Positions 22,626 through 36,370 of a stretch of 64,000 nt of DNA are shown here, in pieces (positions within the stretch are counted from its first letter, which is position 1; each line of letters opens with the position of its first letter). A program made the position numbers and the translations under genes. The notes beneath the pieces were generated by a model. The model was given only the letters and a program-made list of their open reading frames with translations. It had not been told where the DNA came from and made no database searches. The DNA is taken from the NCBI RefSeq assembly GCF_040807025.1, contig NC_090982.1, positions 10,062,514 through 10,126,513 on the forward strand, in the 5' to 3' direction. Source of the stretch: Struthio camelus. Taxonomy: Eukaryota; Chordata; Aves; Struthioniformes; Struthionidae.

Positions 22626-24975
22626 TGTTGCAATGTGTCTTTAGTTGACTGAATGAAAAGTGGAGTGGTAGGCTTAATAACAAATAATAAGAGATCAAAT
22701 TTGCAACCTCAGGGTGGCATTAAGCATAAATTCGATGGAGCAGTGTTATGGAGAATTTGGGGCTAACTCTTTCCTGAATGTCCAGATATGTGTAGAGTTA
22801 ATATTTAGGTGCGATATTGCAGCTGTGTTGAAGGATCATCATTTTATTCTTCTGTAGTGCAAGTGTTTGTTAGGGGGACCTATGTCATACATTGGGTAAA
22901 TAACAACAAATATGCTCAGGCAAAATTCCCTACTCTCTCATTTGGGCAGCACAAAACCCTCTTGCCGTTTGCAGCAAAGAAGGTCTTCATTTTTTCCACC
23001 ACTTATTTGCAAGATAGGGAAGAATAGGCCTGGGATGTAGAGACGGGGGAGAGGCAGTGGGCGCAGTGGCCCTGGAAGCAGTGCTGACGGATGCATTTGC
23101 ACTAAACCCGTACGACATGTTCATCAGGCTGGGGAACTGTACGAAATGTCTTACCAGCGTGGATACTGCTAATTCTCCAGACACATTCTCCATGGGAGCC
23201 ATGCAAGTCAGCGTTTCAGTTCTGCTGCACTGGCAAACATACACGAGGGGACTGTTTCCTCCCAGCAGTTCTACTTGGGATACATAGCAAATGAATTTCT
23301 CCCTGCTGGGAGTTAAGCTGTGTTTCAGCAGGCTCCACACCTGTTCCCAACACTCAAAGCCTTTGCTATATGCAGCCCAGCCTTTAATTCTTTGCAAGAT
23401 GCTTTGAAACCTGGAGTATTTTCCAGAAACGTTGACTGTGCACTGTGACATCAAATGTCTCTCCTGCCTTTCGCCTCTTGGTGCTGACAGTCTCTGTCCT
23501 TTTGGCAGGCGACTGCAAGGTCAGAGCTGTGAAGCATGCATTATGGTGTTCGCAGAGCCTCTGTTGAATGTGCAGAAGTTGCAGTTACCCCTATGTGCTA
23601 GAAAAAGGCTGTGGGTGCCTCAAATAATAATTGTCCTCAAGAAACAAAGAAAGAGATTGCCATGTTCATGCAGATATGGATATTTTGAGCCATTACGGGC
23701 AATATAGCAGTCTGAGGTTGGTTGTCCTCTCCCTTCCTGCCTGTTCTTTAGCTCCAGCTGTTTGTACAACCAGTAGAATAGGCAAAATTGAAAACTAAAT
23801 TCAAAATATGCCCTCGTCATGGATCATAAACTTGAAGGTCGTAGTGGCACAACACATCTCCAGATTGGGTCCGGACTGCTTTTCCAGGATCTCCTAGAGG
23901 TTATCACTGTAGTAATAAGAGTTTGTTCATATGAAATTGTGATAAAGGCTCTACTTTTCTCTCACACCAAACCAAAGGACAGTCCTGCTGGGGCTGGGGT
24001 ATGAGACATTGCTGCGCTTAGCCTGGCTGATGCTTGGTTGCGCTGGGATAGTAAATCAATCAGTTGACCCAAAAACGTGCAGCCCCACTTATGGCCCTGC
24101 TGGATCAGTAAAGCTCAGAAGTGCCAGGCTCAAGACTACTTTGCTTAGCCGAATGCCAAAAGCATGAACATGAGCTTCCTCATTCAACTACCTACTGGCA
24201 TTGTCCTCCGTGTTTGCAGATTCACTTCAGTAGTGTAAAACAAAGAGCTTGTTCTTACTGTGTCAGTTCTGCCCAGTAAGAGCCCAGGGGGCTGTTCCTC
24301 CAGTAAAACAAGGCGTCATTTCCTAGCACTCCACTTCCTCAGTGGCGAGAGGCAGGAATGCAAGTGGTGTAGGAATTGTAATCACATCAGTGGGAAACCA
24401 AATGTTGGACCAGGTGACCGCTCTAAATTTAAGGGCTTGCTGTCAAGCCACGTATGCGTTAACGTGCCCTTTTGTGACCAAGCAAAAGATAATTTTATCA
24501 GGAACAGAAGCTGCAATATAAGTTGTATAAAGAGTTTTCTCCACTAAGGAAGAACAATCGTAAGAGCACGATCTGCCCTGAGAGCATGGGCAAAGCTAGA
24601 GCGATGTGACTCAGGGCAGGCCTGTGACACTCCAGAGGGACTGAAAAGGGGCCATTTATGGAAACAGAAAAGATTTTTGGCTTGTCGAAAAACGGGTAAA
24701 AATTGCAGTTATTTTACTGCAAATGTCACTTGAGAGAATAGCAAAACTTTTCTTCCCCCCTTTAAACTGTAGGAAAACTGACTTTAAATAATGTAAAGTT
24801 CAATATTCTGTGCAAAAATCTGGTCAAAAAATGTGTAGCGACTGCTGTGGAACAGAGGGAACTTTCAGCTGGAAAGCAGAGTTGAATGCACTCGTGTGCA
24901 TTGCAGGTGCTATTTCAGGTTCTAATATATTTTTAACCCCCTGGAATATTTTAAACAACTTGAGCTTAATTGAAT

Positions 24976-25372
24976 CACCAAGTCACTGAAGTTGGAAGGG
25001 TCTGCTGGAGTTTTTTGGTCCAATCCCCCCTACTTAAAGCAGAGTCACCTACAGCAGGTTGCCCAGGACTATGGCCAGTCATGTTGGAATATCCCCAAGG
25101 ATGGAGACTCCACAGCCTCTCTGGGCAACCTGTTCCAGTGTTTGACCACCCTCACCATGAAAAAGTGGTTTCTTATGTTCAGATGGAATTTCCTGTATTT
25201 CGGTTTGTGCCCATTGCCTCTCAGCCTGTCGCTGGATACCACTGAGAAGAGTCTGGCTCTGTCTTCTTTACACCCTCTAGTCAGATATTTATACACCCTG
25301 ATAAGAACACCCTGAGACTTTTCTTCTCCAGGCTGCACAGTCCCAGCTCTCTCAACCTCTCCTCTACTACAG
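24976..25372 (-). mobile_element. CR1 LINE fragment, older subfamily
   Basis: Minus-strand 3' end of CR1. A decayed tail lies near 24976-25030, then homology to the ORF2 C terminus follows: plus-strand GACTCCACAGCCTCTCTGGG and TTCTTCTCCAGGCTGCACAG. The octamers are degraded. It is more diverged than the copies at 6589 and 21909. Confidence 0.85.
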
Positions 25373-26259
25373 TCTTTTTTATATCTCTGCAGTGCACTCA
25401 GAGCTGGCAGAGGTTCAGTTATGTGTGTATGACTGTGTATGCCATTTTGTATTATGAGACTTGGCACAAAACCTGGGTCAGCAGCGATTATCCAGATAGA
25501 TCATTTAGTGTGTTTCCCCCATTTCTCTTCTTGAGGGATTGGTTTAGATAGGGACTAACACTTAGGTCATGGCCTTAGCTTGCAGCAGTGCAAACATGCA
25601 ACATGCAGTTGCAGCGTGTTGTTTCAGTGAAGGTGGGTAGCTAAACAGCATATTGAACTGGCTGCATCTTGAACATGAGTAAATAATACTTCCTGATCTC
25701 CTTGTGGCTCTAAGACACCGATCTGACAGGGAGAAGTACTATACACTGAGATCTGTGGCCTCATGGAGATTTGCAAGGCTCAAATGTATTCAGTGATGCA
25801 GTGGTCTGGCTTTTCCACCTGGTCATGTTATCCAGAGCACTATGTGCAGGAGGGTGTTACTGGCGAGTCGTAAGGGTGCGAGAGTTGCAGCCGTTCTGAT
25901 TTGTGGCTTATCGTCCCTCAAGGAAATTAATGTGTAGGTCTTTTCATTAACATCTAACATTACTTGGGGAACTAAGTCGCTAATGAGGCTCCTATACAAA
26001 GTACTTCCTCCCTGCTGCCCTGTAAGTCTGTGATGGGGCAATTGACGTCCCGCTGCTGACGTTAGCATGGGTTGTTACCTAGGTGTGGGATAGGGGCAGT
26101 GCCCTGAGCAATCGGACCTAGCTCTGAAGTTAGCCCTGCTTCAAGCATAAATCTTCTGCACTCTGTGATATTCAGCATTCTACTGACAGCAGTGCTACAA
26201 TCTCAGTGTGTCATGTATTTGTTGTGATAAATTGTGTATATTCTTGTTTTTCATTTCAG

Positions 26260-26303
26260 ATTCTGTTTCAGCGTAAAAGTAAGATTCACAGGACTCTTCT
26301 AAG
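26260..26303 (+). other. TMOD1: TMOD1 5' UTR part of the first coding exon
   Basis: The acceptor TTTTTCATTTCAG ends at 26259, leaving 44 nt of leader before the ATG. The start context is TCTAAGATGT, with A at -3. An upstream non-coding exon is therefore required, probably in the CpG island near 13.6-13.9 kb. Confidence 0.75.
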
Positions 26304-26423
26304 ATGTCTTACAGAAAGGAGCTAGAAAAATATCGAGACCTGGATGAAGACAAGATCCTTGGAGCTCTGACAGAGGAGGAGCTCAGGAAGTTGGAAAATG
26401 AACTGGAAGAGCTGGATCCTGAT
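26304..26423 (+). CDS. TMOD1: TMOD1 coding exon 1
   Basis: Residues 1-40, from [10 protein letters not shown] to ELDPD; donor GTAAGT at 26424, phase 0. It contains the first tropomyosin-binding helix. Confidence 0.96.
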
Positions 26424-29400
26424 GTAAGTCATTTTTAAAAAAGATTTTCCAGGTGGTAAATCTCAAGTTATTGTGGAAGAAGGTGGGCAAGCGGGCTGCG
26501 TCAGCGGCCTGTGTTTAAGTGGGATCCATTGCAGAGCCCATGCTCGGTGCAAGACTGGAGGAAACTGGCCCCAGATGAGCAGAAGCAGTTTTGCCATCGA
26601 GAGCACAGGCTGTGGGATGAGACTTTGCTTTTGTGATACTCCTATGCCCTTGTCCCACCATGCATGCCCTCATGAGCATTCCTGGGTTAGTTGTTTGCAT
26701 TGTTTGGTCCCTGGCTTTCATGGGCTGTTTCTAACCGATGAAAGTGAGGAGGCTGACACCAAGCACATGAAAGTCTGCCTCTCTGCTGATTTGCAGGGCT
26801 GTGGGGAGGTTTTGCAGAGAGCAGTTGGGTCTGGTCTGGTCTGGTTGCTGGAATGGGACTCCTAAAGTGACTGTCCCCTGGGGGTAGGTTGGAGAGTATG
26901 TGACACCTTCAGTGAGTGTGTGTGCTTTTTCTCTCCCAGCAAGGTGTTCTGAGATCTCTTGTCTAAGGGTCAAGGGAGGTTGTAACAGATTATCCTGATG
27001 TGTCACACTATTCCACCGTAAAGGACCTGTTGTGTCTTGATCTTTCATGAATGTTTTAAATCTTACCTTTCTGTTTCCATGTTTTGTTTCTGGTTCAGTA
27101 CTTAAACTGACAGGCTTTTGGAGCAAAAACTTACCTGTCGTTCTGTTGTCGCACAGCACCTTTTGCAACAGGGACTTGGCCTGTAGTTGGGGTTCTTACA
27201 CCACCCTGGCACAATTGTGTTTTGGGAAGAGCTGTCCTGACAACTGGGCACTTCCTAGGAACATGCGGAACCTAGATCTCTGCTCCTGATCAGGCCATTT
27301 TGGAAGGAGTGTCTTTGGCTTTGTGTTTTCTTTTTTTAATTTTTTTTTCATTAGGAAACTTCAAGTGACCTCAATTTTCCTTCCTTTAGGAGGAAAAGCA
27401 AATCCCAGAGTCTTGCAAAATGGGACGGTTGCTTTCTGGCCAATCTCCCAACATCAGCAGGAGCTGCGTGTATGAAAGCACTGGGTATACAGGTGCCAAG
27501 CCATGATAACGTTTTGAAGGCAGCATTATCCTGTGCCCATAGCAGGGGATATACAGAGCCAACTGGCAGGCCATTGGGTTATGGCAACATTAGATGATGA
27601 GGCTGGACCCTGCCAAGTGAGAAATTGTTCCTACAACATGCAGTCAGTGTCTCTGGGGAAAGCAATGGGCAGTGTGGATTGCATCGTCAGCATTTTTAAT
27701 CCCAAATATCAACACAGAAAAATAATTAAGAAGTGGCAAGCAGTCTCCCAGGACTGAGTGTGTATGCTGATAGACTGATTACTGCTGCCTCTAAAGATCC
27801 AGAACCAGACAGCGTTCCGTGAAAGATACTAAAAAGTAAAATAATTGCTATTATCTGTCAGTACAGGTATAACCTGAGTACTGGACTTAAAATATGGAGA
27901 TTGCATGGTGACTTCTCACAGTACAAAGCCTGAGGATGCAAATTGTTTCTTATGCCTACCTGCTGGTGCATTGAGCATTAGCAGAGTTCTCCTGTGCTGT
28001 CCTCTAAGGCTGGCTAAGTCTAATTGCTTTACATTGTTTTTCCAGGCTTTCCTCTAAAAGAGAGGTAAATTATTGTGAATTCCTTTTGTTAGGCAGGCAA
28101 AGAAAGAAAAATCATCACCTCATCCAGTCTCATCTTGGATATCTTAAAAAATAAATATTGACTCCTACCCAACAAAGCTGTAAAGAACATGCTTAGTGTC
28201 AAATCTGAGAGTAGTCTTACTTATTGCATTAAGGCTGTTCTATATTTAAATATAAGGAGGTGATTACGTGCCATATGTGTCAGGCACAAAGCAACTTCCC
28301 ATGGTGGCTGGTGTGGCTGAATAACAGGGAGACACTTAGAAAAAGAGCTGAGGTTCGGAGGGGTTTTATTCCGCAGTGGAATTGCGGTCAGTCAGTCTGA
28401 AGTGGCTTGCACTATGAGATCCGATCTGTAGTTTTGTGATGGGCCGTAAAAAGCAGAAAAGAGCCCTGTGACGTTCTGATCGGCTGTGCCAGAGACCACG
28501 GGACTCCTCTGAACTGGTTCTTGTTAGGCCCAAAGTGCATATCCTGCCGCCTCTGGTGAGGCACCTTGGCACTTGGACAGACACATAGGGAGGAGAAGCT
28601 CTGTCAAGTTTAACAACTTGGTTCTGGCACTGAAACAACTGCAAAGCGGCAGTGGGAATGGCAGGAGCGGGGGAAGAGGCCGGGAAGAGAGGTGATGGCT
28701 GAGAGCCCCTGAAGAATGGGCTGGAGCTCCTGTTGTAGAGGTGCATCCTCTTTGCAGCAAGGAGGTGTTATAATAGTGCTGTGCATATGAAATTTCATGC
28801 TGGAATGAGAAGGAGCATAGTAGGTCTAGACTATATGGGAGTCAAGGGGGCTGGACTGGGATAACCTTTGATGCAATGAGAAGGAAAATATCCAGCAAGC
28901 TGGAAGAAAACAGTTTGATGAGGAAAAGCGCAGAAGGGAGAGAGTGGAACAGATGGGGATCGTGGTCTGCAAAAGTAATCTGTGTTTCTCCCCTCTGTGT
29001 CTAGAATGCGCTGCTGCCGGCAGGCCTCCGACAGAGGGACCAGACCCAAAAGCCACCAACTGGCCCATTCAAAAGGGAGGAACTCATGGCCCACCTAGAA
29101 AAGCAGGCAAAAGATGTTAAAGACAGAGAAGACCTGGTTCCTTTCACAGGAGAAAAGAGAGGTATGATCGTCCTTTGCACCGTGCTGAAGGTGTCATGAT
29201 GAAGGCGGAGTGCAGCAGGAGACTGCTCTGCACGCAGTCAGTGCGGGTGCACGGCAGATGGGTGGTATCTGAGTACAGGTTGTTACGCGCCACTCCCTTT
29301 CAACACCGGAGGTGTGATGAATCTGCTGTATCTGGTGCATAACCCAAGCCCAGGCTGGCGGATAGATTCGGGTGTGCCGGGAGGTGGGTGTTTGTGCTGA

Positions 29401-32400
29401 TTTGGGTACCACACAACGGTTTGGTAGGTGATGGGGAGAGGCTGTACCACTGTGCACCTTTCCTTCCCCATCTCATTGCAGCTACATCCAGCTCTGGGGA
29501 AAACATCTTCTGTTCTCTCTTATTCTTGCTCTGCTCTGCTCTCCTTCGGGCTCGCTAGGCTGTTCCCTGCCTTCCCCTATTGCCTTTCATGCTCTGTTCC
29601 TGCACCCTGGCCTTCATCCTGGTACAGAGAAACTCCACAGCCCTCCACTCTGTTGTACGTCAGCGATGATGTTTCCAGCAGATCCTGCCTAACCTTAACC
29701 CTGGCAAGACAACCCTCACCTTCTAGTCGTTTGCAGCTGTATGCTTCTGCCTGCCTGCATCATACTCTGCCACTGCTGAGGCAGCCCCGCTTTCCTTGTC
29801 ACTGGTGCTTGTAAGCCAGGGACTGCTCTGCCTCTCCTCGGTCCTCTTGTCCTGGCATCTTCCAGCCCATCCTTCTGCGACATGTCCTGTTATTCAAAGC
29901 GCTTCCCTGCTCCCATCAGCATGCTGAATACCGTCTGGTTTGACACATGGTCCGGATAGGCCTTGTCTCCAAGTGCCAGGGGATGCTCACCAGCTTTCTT
30001 CTTCTGCTTTTATGTGCCCCTCTGTACCATGATCCCCCTCCAGCGGAAATTTTCCTTGTACGCTCCTCTCTCTCCTGGTTGTCCTAGGCCCAAAAAAAAA
30101 GAGGCGTACCAAAAATATGGGCGTGTGAGAATTATAAGTTTCGCAGTGCCGTCTTTCTCAGAGCTGCCTACCTCTTCTTCTTAATGATCCATTTGCATCT
30201 GTGAGAGAGAGCTGTTGTTTCAATCTGTCTGATTCGGTAAATCTTGAGGTGATATTTTTAGAAAAATGAGTTCTCCTTAGAAAAACTAAATGAAAAGATT
30301 AAAGTGAGTGCTGTAGGGAAGAGTAATTTAGCAACTTTCAGCATATCTCAACCCAGCTTTATTTGTCAGCCTCTCTAATACAGCAGAAGGTTACAGTGCT
30401 CTGCAGGAGAGGGAGATATTTCAGGAATTTCAAATCTTCAACTTCTGTTATGAGTTAATTATATTTCCATCTGATCATCTGAAACACATTATACATAGTT
30501 TTAGTTGTAACGCTGTATGAAGTGAGGACACTACTTACACTGAACGCAAGCCAGGGATGTTAAATTACTTGCTCACGTCTGTTGCAGAGCTGGCAATAAA
30601 TCCCCAGATTTGCTCTTCTGAGGGTAGTTTACCAATTAAAACATATTATGGGAGATATTTTCCACTCTCATGTTGGTGGACAGAATAGGAGTTGATGTGT
30701 GCATACATGCTATATTATGATATACAGCTGTATTTGCGTACACCATCAGATTTAGAAAAGCAAACTTGTAATAAGGCGCAATTGAAATATGAAATTGCTT
30801 AAGATTAAAACCCAGACATTTTGATGACAATGAGATGTCAAAAGGAGCTATTGTGTAATGGTGGAATTAGTTTGTCCTGTTCCTTTTACTTCCTGCAGAA
30901 CTGAATTTGTTAAGCAAAGTGTCCAGTGAGCAACTGGGAAGAAAACAATTCCAAGTATCTACACCAAGTCAGAGCTGATGGTGCCAGTCCTTCCCAAATG
31001 TTTCACTGCAAAATACCCAGAAGGTGTATGACCGTACAGGCACACATGACGCTTTGCCTATTTTTGCTATAACAGCTGTTTCACAGAAGGCAAATTCCTG
31101 CCCCCTTTGTCAAGGCAACAGCACACAGAATGGAGATGAGCAGTTCCACAGAATGCTGTTCGTAGCAGCCTCTGCTTCGTACTGAGAGGGCCCAAAGCAC
31201 AGTTGCTTTTCCCTTCAGTCTAAATTTAGTTGCTTCTGTTTCTGTACATCCCTGAGCAGTGGGATCTTTGTTTCTCCCCTTCAGTGTTGCTGACTCTGGT
31301 TTCAGAGGGTGGACAAAAATAGTCTTGGCTGGCATTCCAGGCTGAGAGCTCTGCACTCGCTATCTCTCTGCAGTGATCCTGGACTGTTTCAGGGGAGGGG
31401 ACCACTCTGAACTGCTCTGGTATTTCTCCTCCTTCCTTCCAACCCACAGCAGCACCAACAACCCACTCCCTGCCATGCTGCTCTAAAACACAGTGAATCT
31501 GTTTTTTTTCTTTGGTGGTGGGGGTGATCGCAGCTTTGTGCGCTGTCGTGAAGTCCTGGCCCACTCTGCTTCTGGCAAAGAGATGCACCAGCCTGTCAGA
31601 TGTAAGGAGAGGGTAGGGATCAAGATGGGCATGTGAGGTTAGAGGCTGATATGCGATACTGGAGGCAGCTGCCAGGGGTGATATCTTCTTAGAAGGGCAA
31701 GCCTTCTCCTGGACCAGCAGTAATGGAGGAGACTTTGCCCAGTGCATGCTGCGGGATGTCAGCTTCCCCCAAGGCCAGCTGGACAACAGGAGGAGTCCCT
31801 TTGAAAAGGGTTGCTCTGCTTCCCGGGGCAGCAGAATCTCCTTGTCCCACCAGCCGGAGCTGCAGAACTTGGCTGGTCAGGGCCCAGAGTGGTGGTGCGG
31901 CCAAAAGCATGGTTTGGTGGGTGACACGTCTGCCATTGCCCTCAGCCTAGAGTAGCCAAACCGGACCCCCATGCAGGAGAGCAGAGAGGACTATCAGATT
32001 CCCCCAAGGAAGGACAGGCAAGGAGACACTGATGCGAGGAGTAGTGAGGAGCTGGGAGCAGTGATGCACTGCAGTTAACCTCACACCCTGCCACTTGCAT
32101 CCTGAGACTCAGGCAGAGCTGGCGGAGAGAGGGGCATGGCTTGCCTGCTCTCTGCCCAGTGCATCCCTGCTCTGTTGGGATGGAGGAGCACTGCAGAGCT
32201 CATCCTGCAGCATTCAGAGGTGGATAGGAGCTATGTCACTCACTACATAACCCCTTGTTCAGTGCTAAGCGTGGAGGTTGGGCAGTGCCTATTGAGAAAA
32301 TGCCACAAGTGAGTTAGTTTTCTGTCAGCTGAGAGAGCAGTCAGTGGCTTCATGTTATCAAATCGCAACTGTGCCCTTTGCTTTGCACCTTTGACTTGCA

Positions 32401-35400
32401 AGGAAAAAGGATGTTCCTTGGCCTGTTGGCAACCCCACTGTCCCAGGTGACAGAGCATCAGGGTCCCTATCAGGCATGCCCTCTGCTTCCCGCCTCTCTG
32501 CCCTGGAGTCCTCTGCAGCAACGTTGAGCCAGACCAGCTGCCCCAGGCCTGCTCCTCCTTGCATCTCTGCTGCCCACGTGGCAGCTGTCAGCTGTCCCTG
32601 CTCCCCACCAGTTCTCCACCCCTTCCTTCCCACTGTCATTTCAGAAAAGGGCCATCTGCTGTGCCTCTTTGCATTTGGATTTAGCAGCAGGACTTGTCTT
32701 AGGGACAAGGGTCGTCCAGAGCACTGCCCTATCCAGGCCACTTGGCTTTCGCAGTTCATCCAAGTGTTGGCAAGAGTGCATCCCTCTTACACTTCTGTGG
32801 TGCAGCCTTCAAATAAGAGAAGTCCTACCAGGTCAGGCTGAGTCTAACTGTTTTACTCCTGTATATTCAAAAGCCATTGTACTGTGCAAATGTGCTGTTA
32901 GGCTTTTGTAGATAAAGCCATCCATTCTGGTAAATGAATCCATCTCTACAGCTGGAGGTGTCTGGCTGGTCCCTCCTGACGTACACCACAGTAGAACCCA
33001 GACTGAGCTAAAATGCAGCAGTTCAGTACCTTTCCTGATTTTTCCTACGTTCTTATGCCCCTCTGTGTCTTGTCCACTGTGTGAATTTCACCTGATGGAA
33101 GTTGCACCGGCACAGCTAGTAAAGTCTTACTCTGCAGTTGTGGAACAGGTGCTATAACTACATTGAGAGTGGCCTAACTTTGTGTTTATAGGAAAAGCTT
33201 GGATCCCCAAGCAGAAGCCAATGGATCCTGTTTTGGAAAGTGTGACGCTGGAGCCGGAACTGGAGGAAGCCCTTGCCAATGCCTCTGATGCAGAGCTCTG
33301 TGACATTGCTGGTAACACAGTTTTGCATGAATCAGGGTTTGGGTTACTTAACTACTGTTTTTTCCTTCTTTGAGCTTCTTTTGTGGGAAATGGGTGACTG
33401 AGCTTTTTCCTGTTTATCTGAACGCTGTCAGTTTTGATGGGATTTATTTGTTGATTAGAAAGGGAATGTATATTTAAAGTTTCTTTCAGCCCAGCAACCC
33501 CATCCACTTTAATCAGGAGCATGAACCAAAGGTGAATAAGAAGATAAAGGATTTACCAAGGAAATGGAACACCTTGTTTGATGTCTTCTCTCATCTCTTC
33601 CATTGAATCTTGCAAATTGCAGCCTGTCACCTTCAGAAGCACAGTTATCTTTAAGCCAAAACTTTAGGAAATGATCAAACAGATGCAATGCTTGTGCAAG
33701 CCTTTAAAGGGGCTGCCAGATTACAGCAGTCTTTCAAAAGATACTGAGGGCTTCTGGTTGTCAAAGAGCTTTTCCAACACATTTTGAAGATACTGATTTC
33801 CTGCAATTTGTGTGGTCAGTCAGTTTTGTGAGTATTAGCTACAGAGGAGAAGGAACCCGGCATGAAAAGGTTCATATACTTCGTGGTGGCTAAGAAGCAA
33901 GTTGGAATGAATAATGAGCAGAGCGGCAGGGAATGGACTACTGCAAATGTTCCGTGCACATGAGAATGCTCTTACAACTAGCACAGCAGGACGCAAGAAG
34001 AATCAGTGACTTACTTACTTACTTAAATTTCACTATGACAAATGCAAATGCCAGTGCAGTTGCACAATCTTATGGTTTGGCGTCTGGAACAAATTACTGG
34101 CAAAGAGGATAAGAGTCTGCAGCATTTCCTTTTTCATGGTGAGAGGAGATGCCTTTTTCAGATAGGTTGCAGGAATTCCCTATATTGCATGGGAGATCCA
34201 TCTGGGACATCTAATGGCCTTTAAATTGATAGCTTCTCCCTGAAGAAGGTAAACTGCTGTGCAGACCTGGGTGGAATATCTACCACCTGCCAAGGGAGGT
34301 AAACTGCTCATTAGCAGCTGTGTGCACTTGCCTGCAAGCTGATTTGCCTGTGAAATACCTGCAACCAGTACCCAAGTACGCTGGTATAAAGATGTTGTCT
34401 TAGTCTTTCCCTTGTTGCAGAGCTCATGCTCTGTATCCTGCGGATGCTAGGGGCTGCTGTATGCTGTGCTGAGGTGCACAGCCCTTCAGTTACGGCCCAG
34501 ACATTGCTAGGCCTCTGTTCTGAGTGCAGGAAGCAAATGCCAGCTGAGGTAGCTAGGGGCCCTGCATTTTGGAGACTGCTGTAACATGCTCATGTGGCTG
34601 CCTGGGCTGAGAACGGGGTGAAAGATTAACAGCAGAAGTGGGTTTTGCTCAGCCAAACCACTGGGACAGCTTTGTCAAGCCTAGGGATAAAGTCACTTAA
34701 TCCTAGCACTGTGACCAGAAGAAACAGCTTCTATTCAGTCTTTTCGCGCAGACCTGGAGCTGGCAATTCCTTCCTGGTGCAGGGTGACAACAGTGACACG
34801 TCTCATTATTAATGACAGAACACTCACATTTCCTCAGAATACCCAGTTAGGCAGAGGACCCCGGGACCCCAGCAGTGCTGGTGGCAGGGCCCTGTGAAGG
34901 TCCCCAGTCCAACCCTCCACTCACTGCAGGGCTTTCCCCAGCACTAGGTCAAGGCAGCCCTGGCTGTGTACAGCAGCATCTGGAAATTCCCTGAGGATGG
35001 AGACCCCCCACCACCACCTGCCTGGTGCTCTGCCCCGGGGCTGCACCACCCTCCGGAGAAAGGAGTATCCAACCGGAACCTGCAGGGCTGCAATCTGCGG
35101 CTGTTTCCCCTTGTTATACCCCCGGTGTCACCAAGAGTTTGGCTCCGTTGGCTTTGTAGGCAGCTATTAGATCCTCTGTAGCCAGGATCTGTGTACTCTG
35201 TTCACCAGACTAACCAAGCCCAGAACTCTGTTGTGCTTGGTGCTGTACAAACAGAGAAGGACAGGCAGGGTCCCTACTGTGAGGGTTTTAAGCTTCAGTT
35301 CTGGTTAAATTAAAGCAGTGTCCCATTGTTGCTTTGCAGGAAGCTTTTCCTGATTGGGGACGACTCCGTGTAGGCCTCCTTGTTCCATCACATTACAAAT

Positions 35401-36334
35401 GAAAATACTACTGTGTTACTGGAGCTAGCGGCATGGCCTTAGCTCTGTGGCTGAAACAGGATGCCTTGGCCAGAGGAGTATGAACATCTCATTGTTCCTT
35501 TACCACGCTCGCATGTGTCCCGTGCTGGTCTGCCAGTTGACTAATAACTCTTTGCTACTCTTTTATCCAATTCTGTGTCTGTCAGGTGTCCATACTCCCT
35601 GACAATATCCTTCTTGCTAGAAGATGGTAGATAGGAAGCCTGTAGGGTAACCACATTAACCTGACTCCTTCTGCTTGATAGTATCACATTCTGGCGTAAC
35701 AGTGAATTACTGCATTAAGGCTTCCAACATGCTCTGGCCAAACCTTGTATTTCCTGGTTCTTTTTACTGTGCTTGTAGCGTCCTATAAATCCTACTCTAG
35801 AAAATAGGGCTTCCTAAGCTCCAGACCTGCAAAGCGATTATTTTCATAGAGAAATGCTATTCAGGGCAGTTTATCCTGTAATGTTGGGGAGAATACCCTT
35901 GAAATGTCAGCAAGAGAACTGATGTGATACAAGCTGTGCTGAAATCTCCGTAGTGACAGTGCCAGCGTTGCTTTTCCAAGTCTCATTGATTAATTGTCTG
36001 CCTTGACTTATTGGATCCCTTCTTCGGCAAACCTGGCGGTTTTGCCCTTGTGTGTGGTGGCTCTCTGCAAGTCCTAGAAGGGCTCTTGGTTCTTCCAGTG
36101 CCTTTGGTCAACTGGAGGAGGCCGAACTGGGGTGCTCTGAGTTCAGCTTTGAGAGTCCTTGGATGATAAGCACTAGACTTCCAAACAGCAGATCCCTCTC
36201 GTCTACCGGACAAACTCTGGCCATAAAAAAACCCATGATCGTAGCAAATCCTTCCCTCTCTCTGTTTGCAGTCCAGATATCCCCAGGTGTGGCTGATGGA
36301 GCAATTTCGTTATCAGAGCAAGCTGCGTTTGGGG

Positions 36335-36370
<36 letters not shown>

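Larger units (their letters stand above)
13913..26259 (+). other. TMOD1: inferred TMOD1 first intron (5' UTR intron)
   Basis: About 12 kb between the CpG island and the first coding exon. It holds several CR1 pieces (listed separately), an AT-rich hairpin at 20121-20147 and no recognised gene. A 216-codon frame at 14508-15155 has no family resemblance and is probably chance. The AT-rich stretch at about 19780-20350 has few repeats and could contain regulatory sequence, but I see nothing decisive. Confidence 0.55.

Noticed and set aside
31226-31786. 186-codon minus-strand frame in a TMOD1 intron
   Set aside because: No recognised motif and no splice partners; similar frames occur by chance in this GC range.
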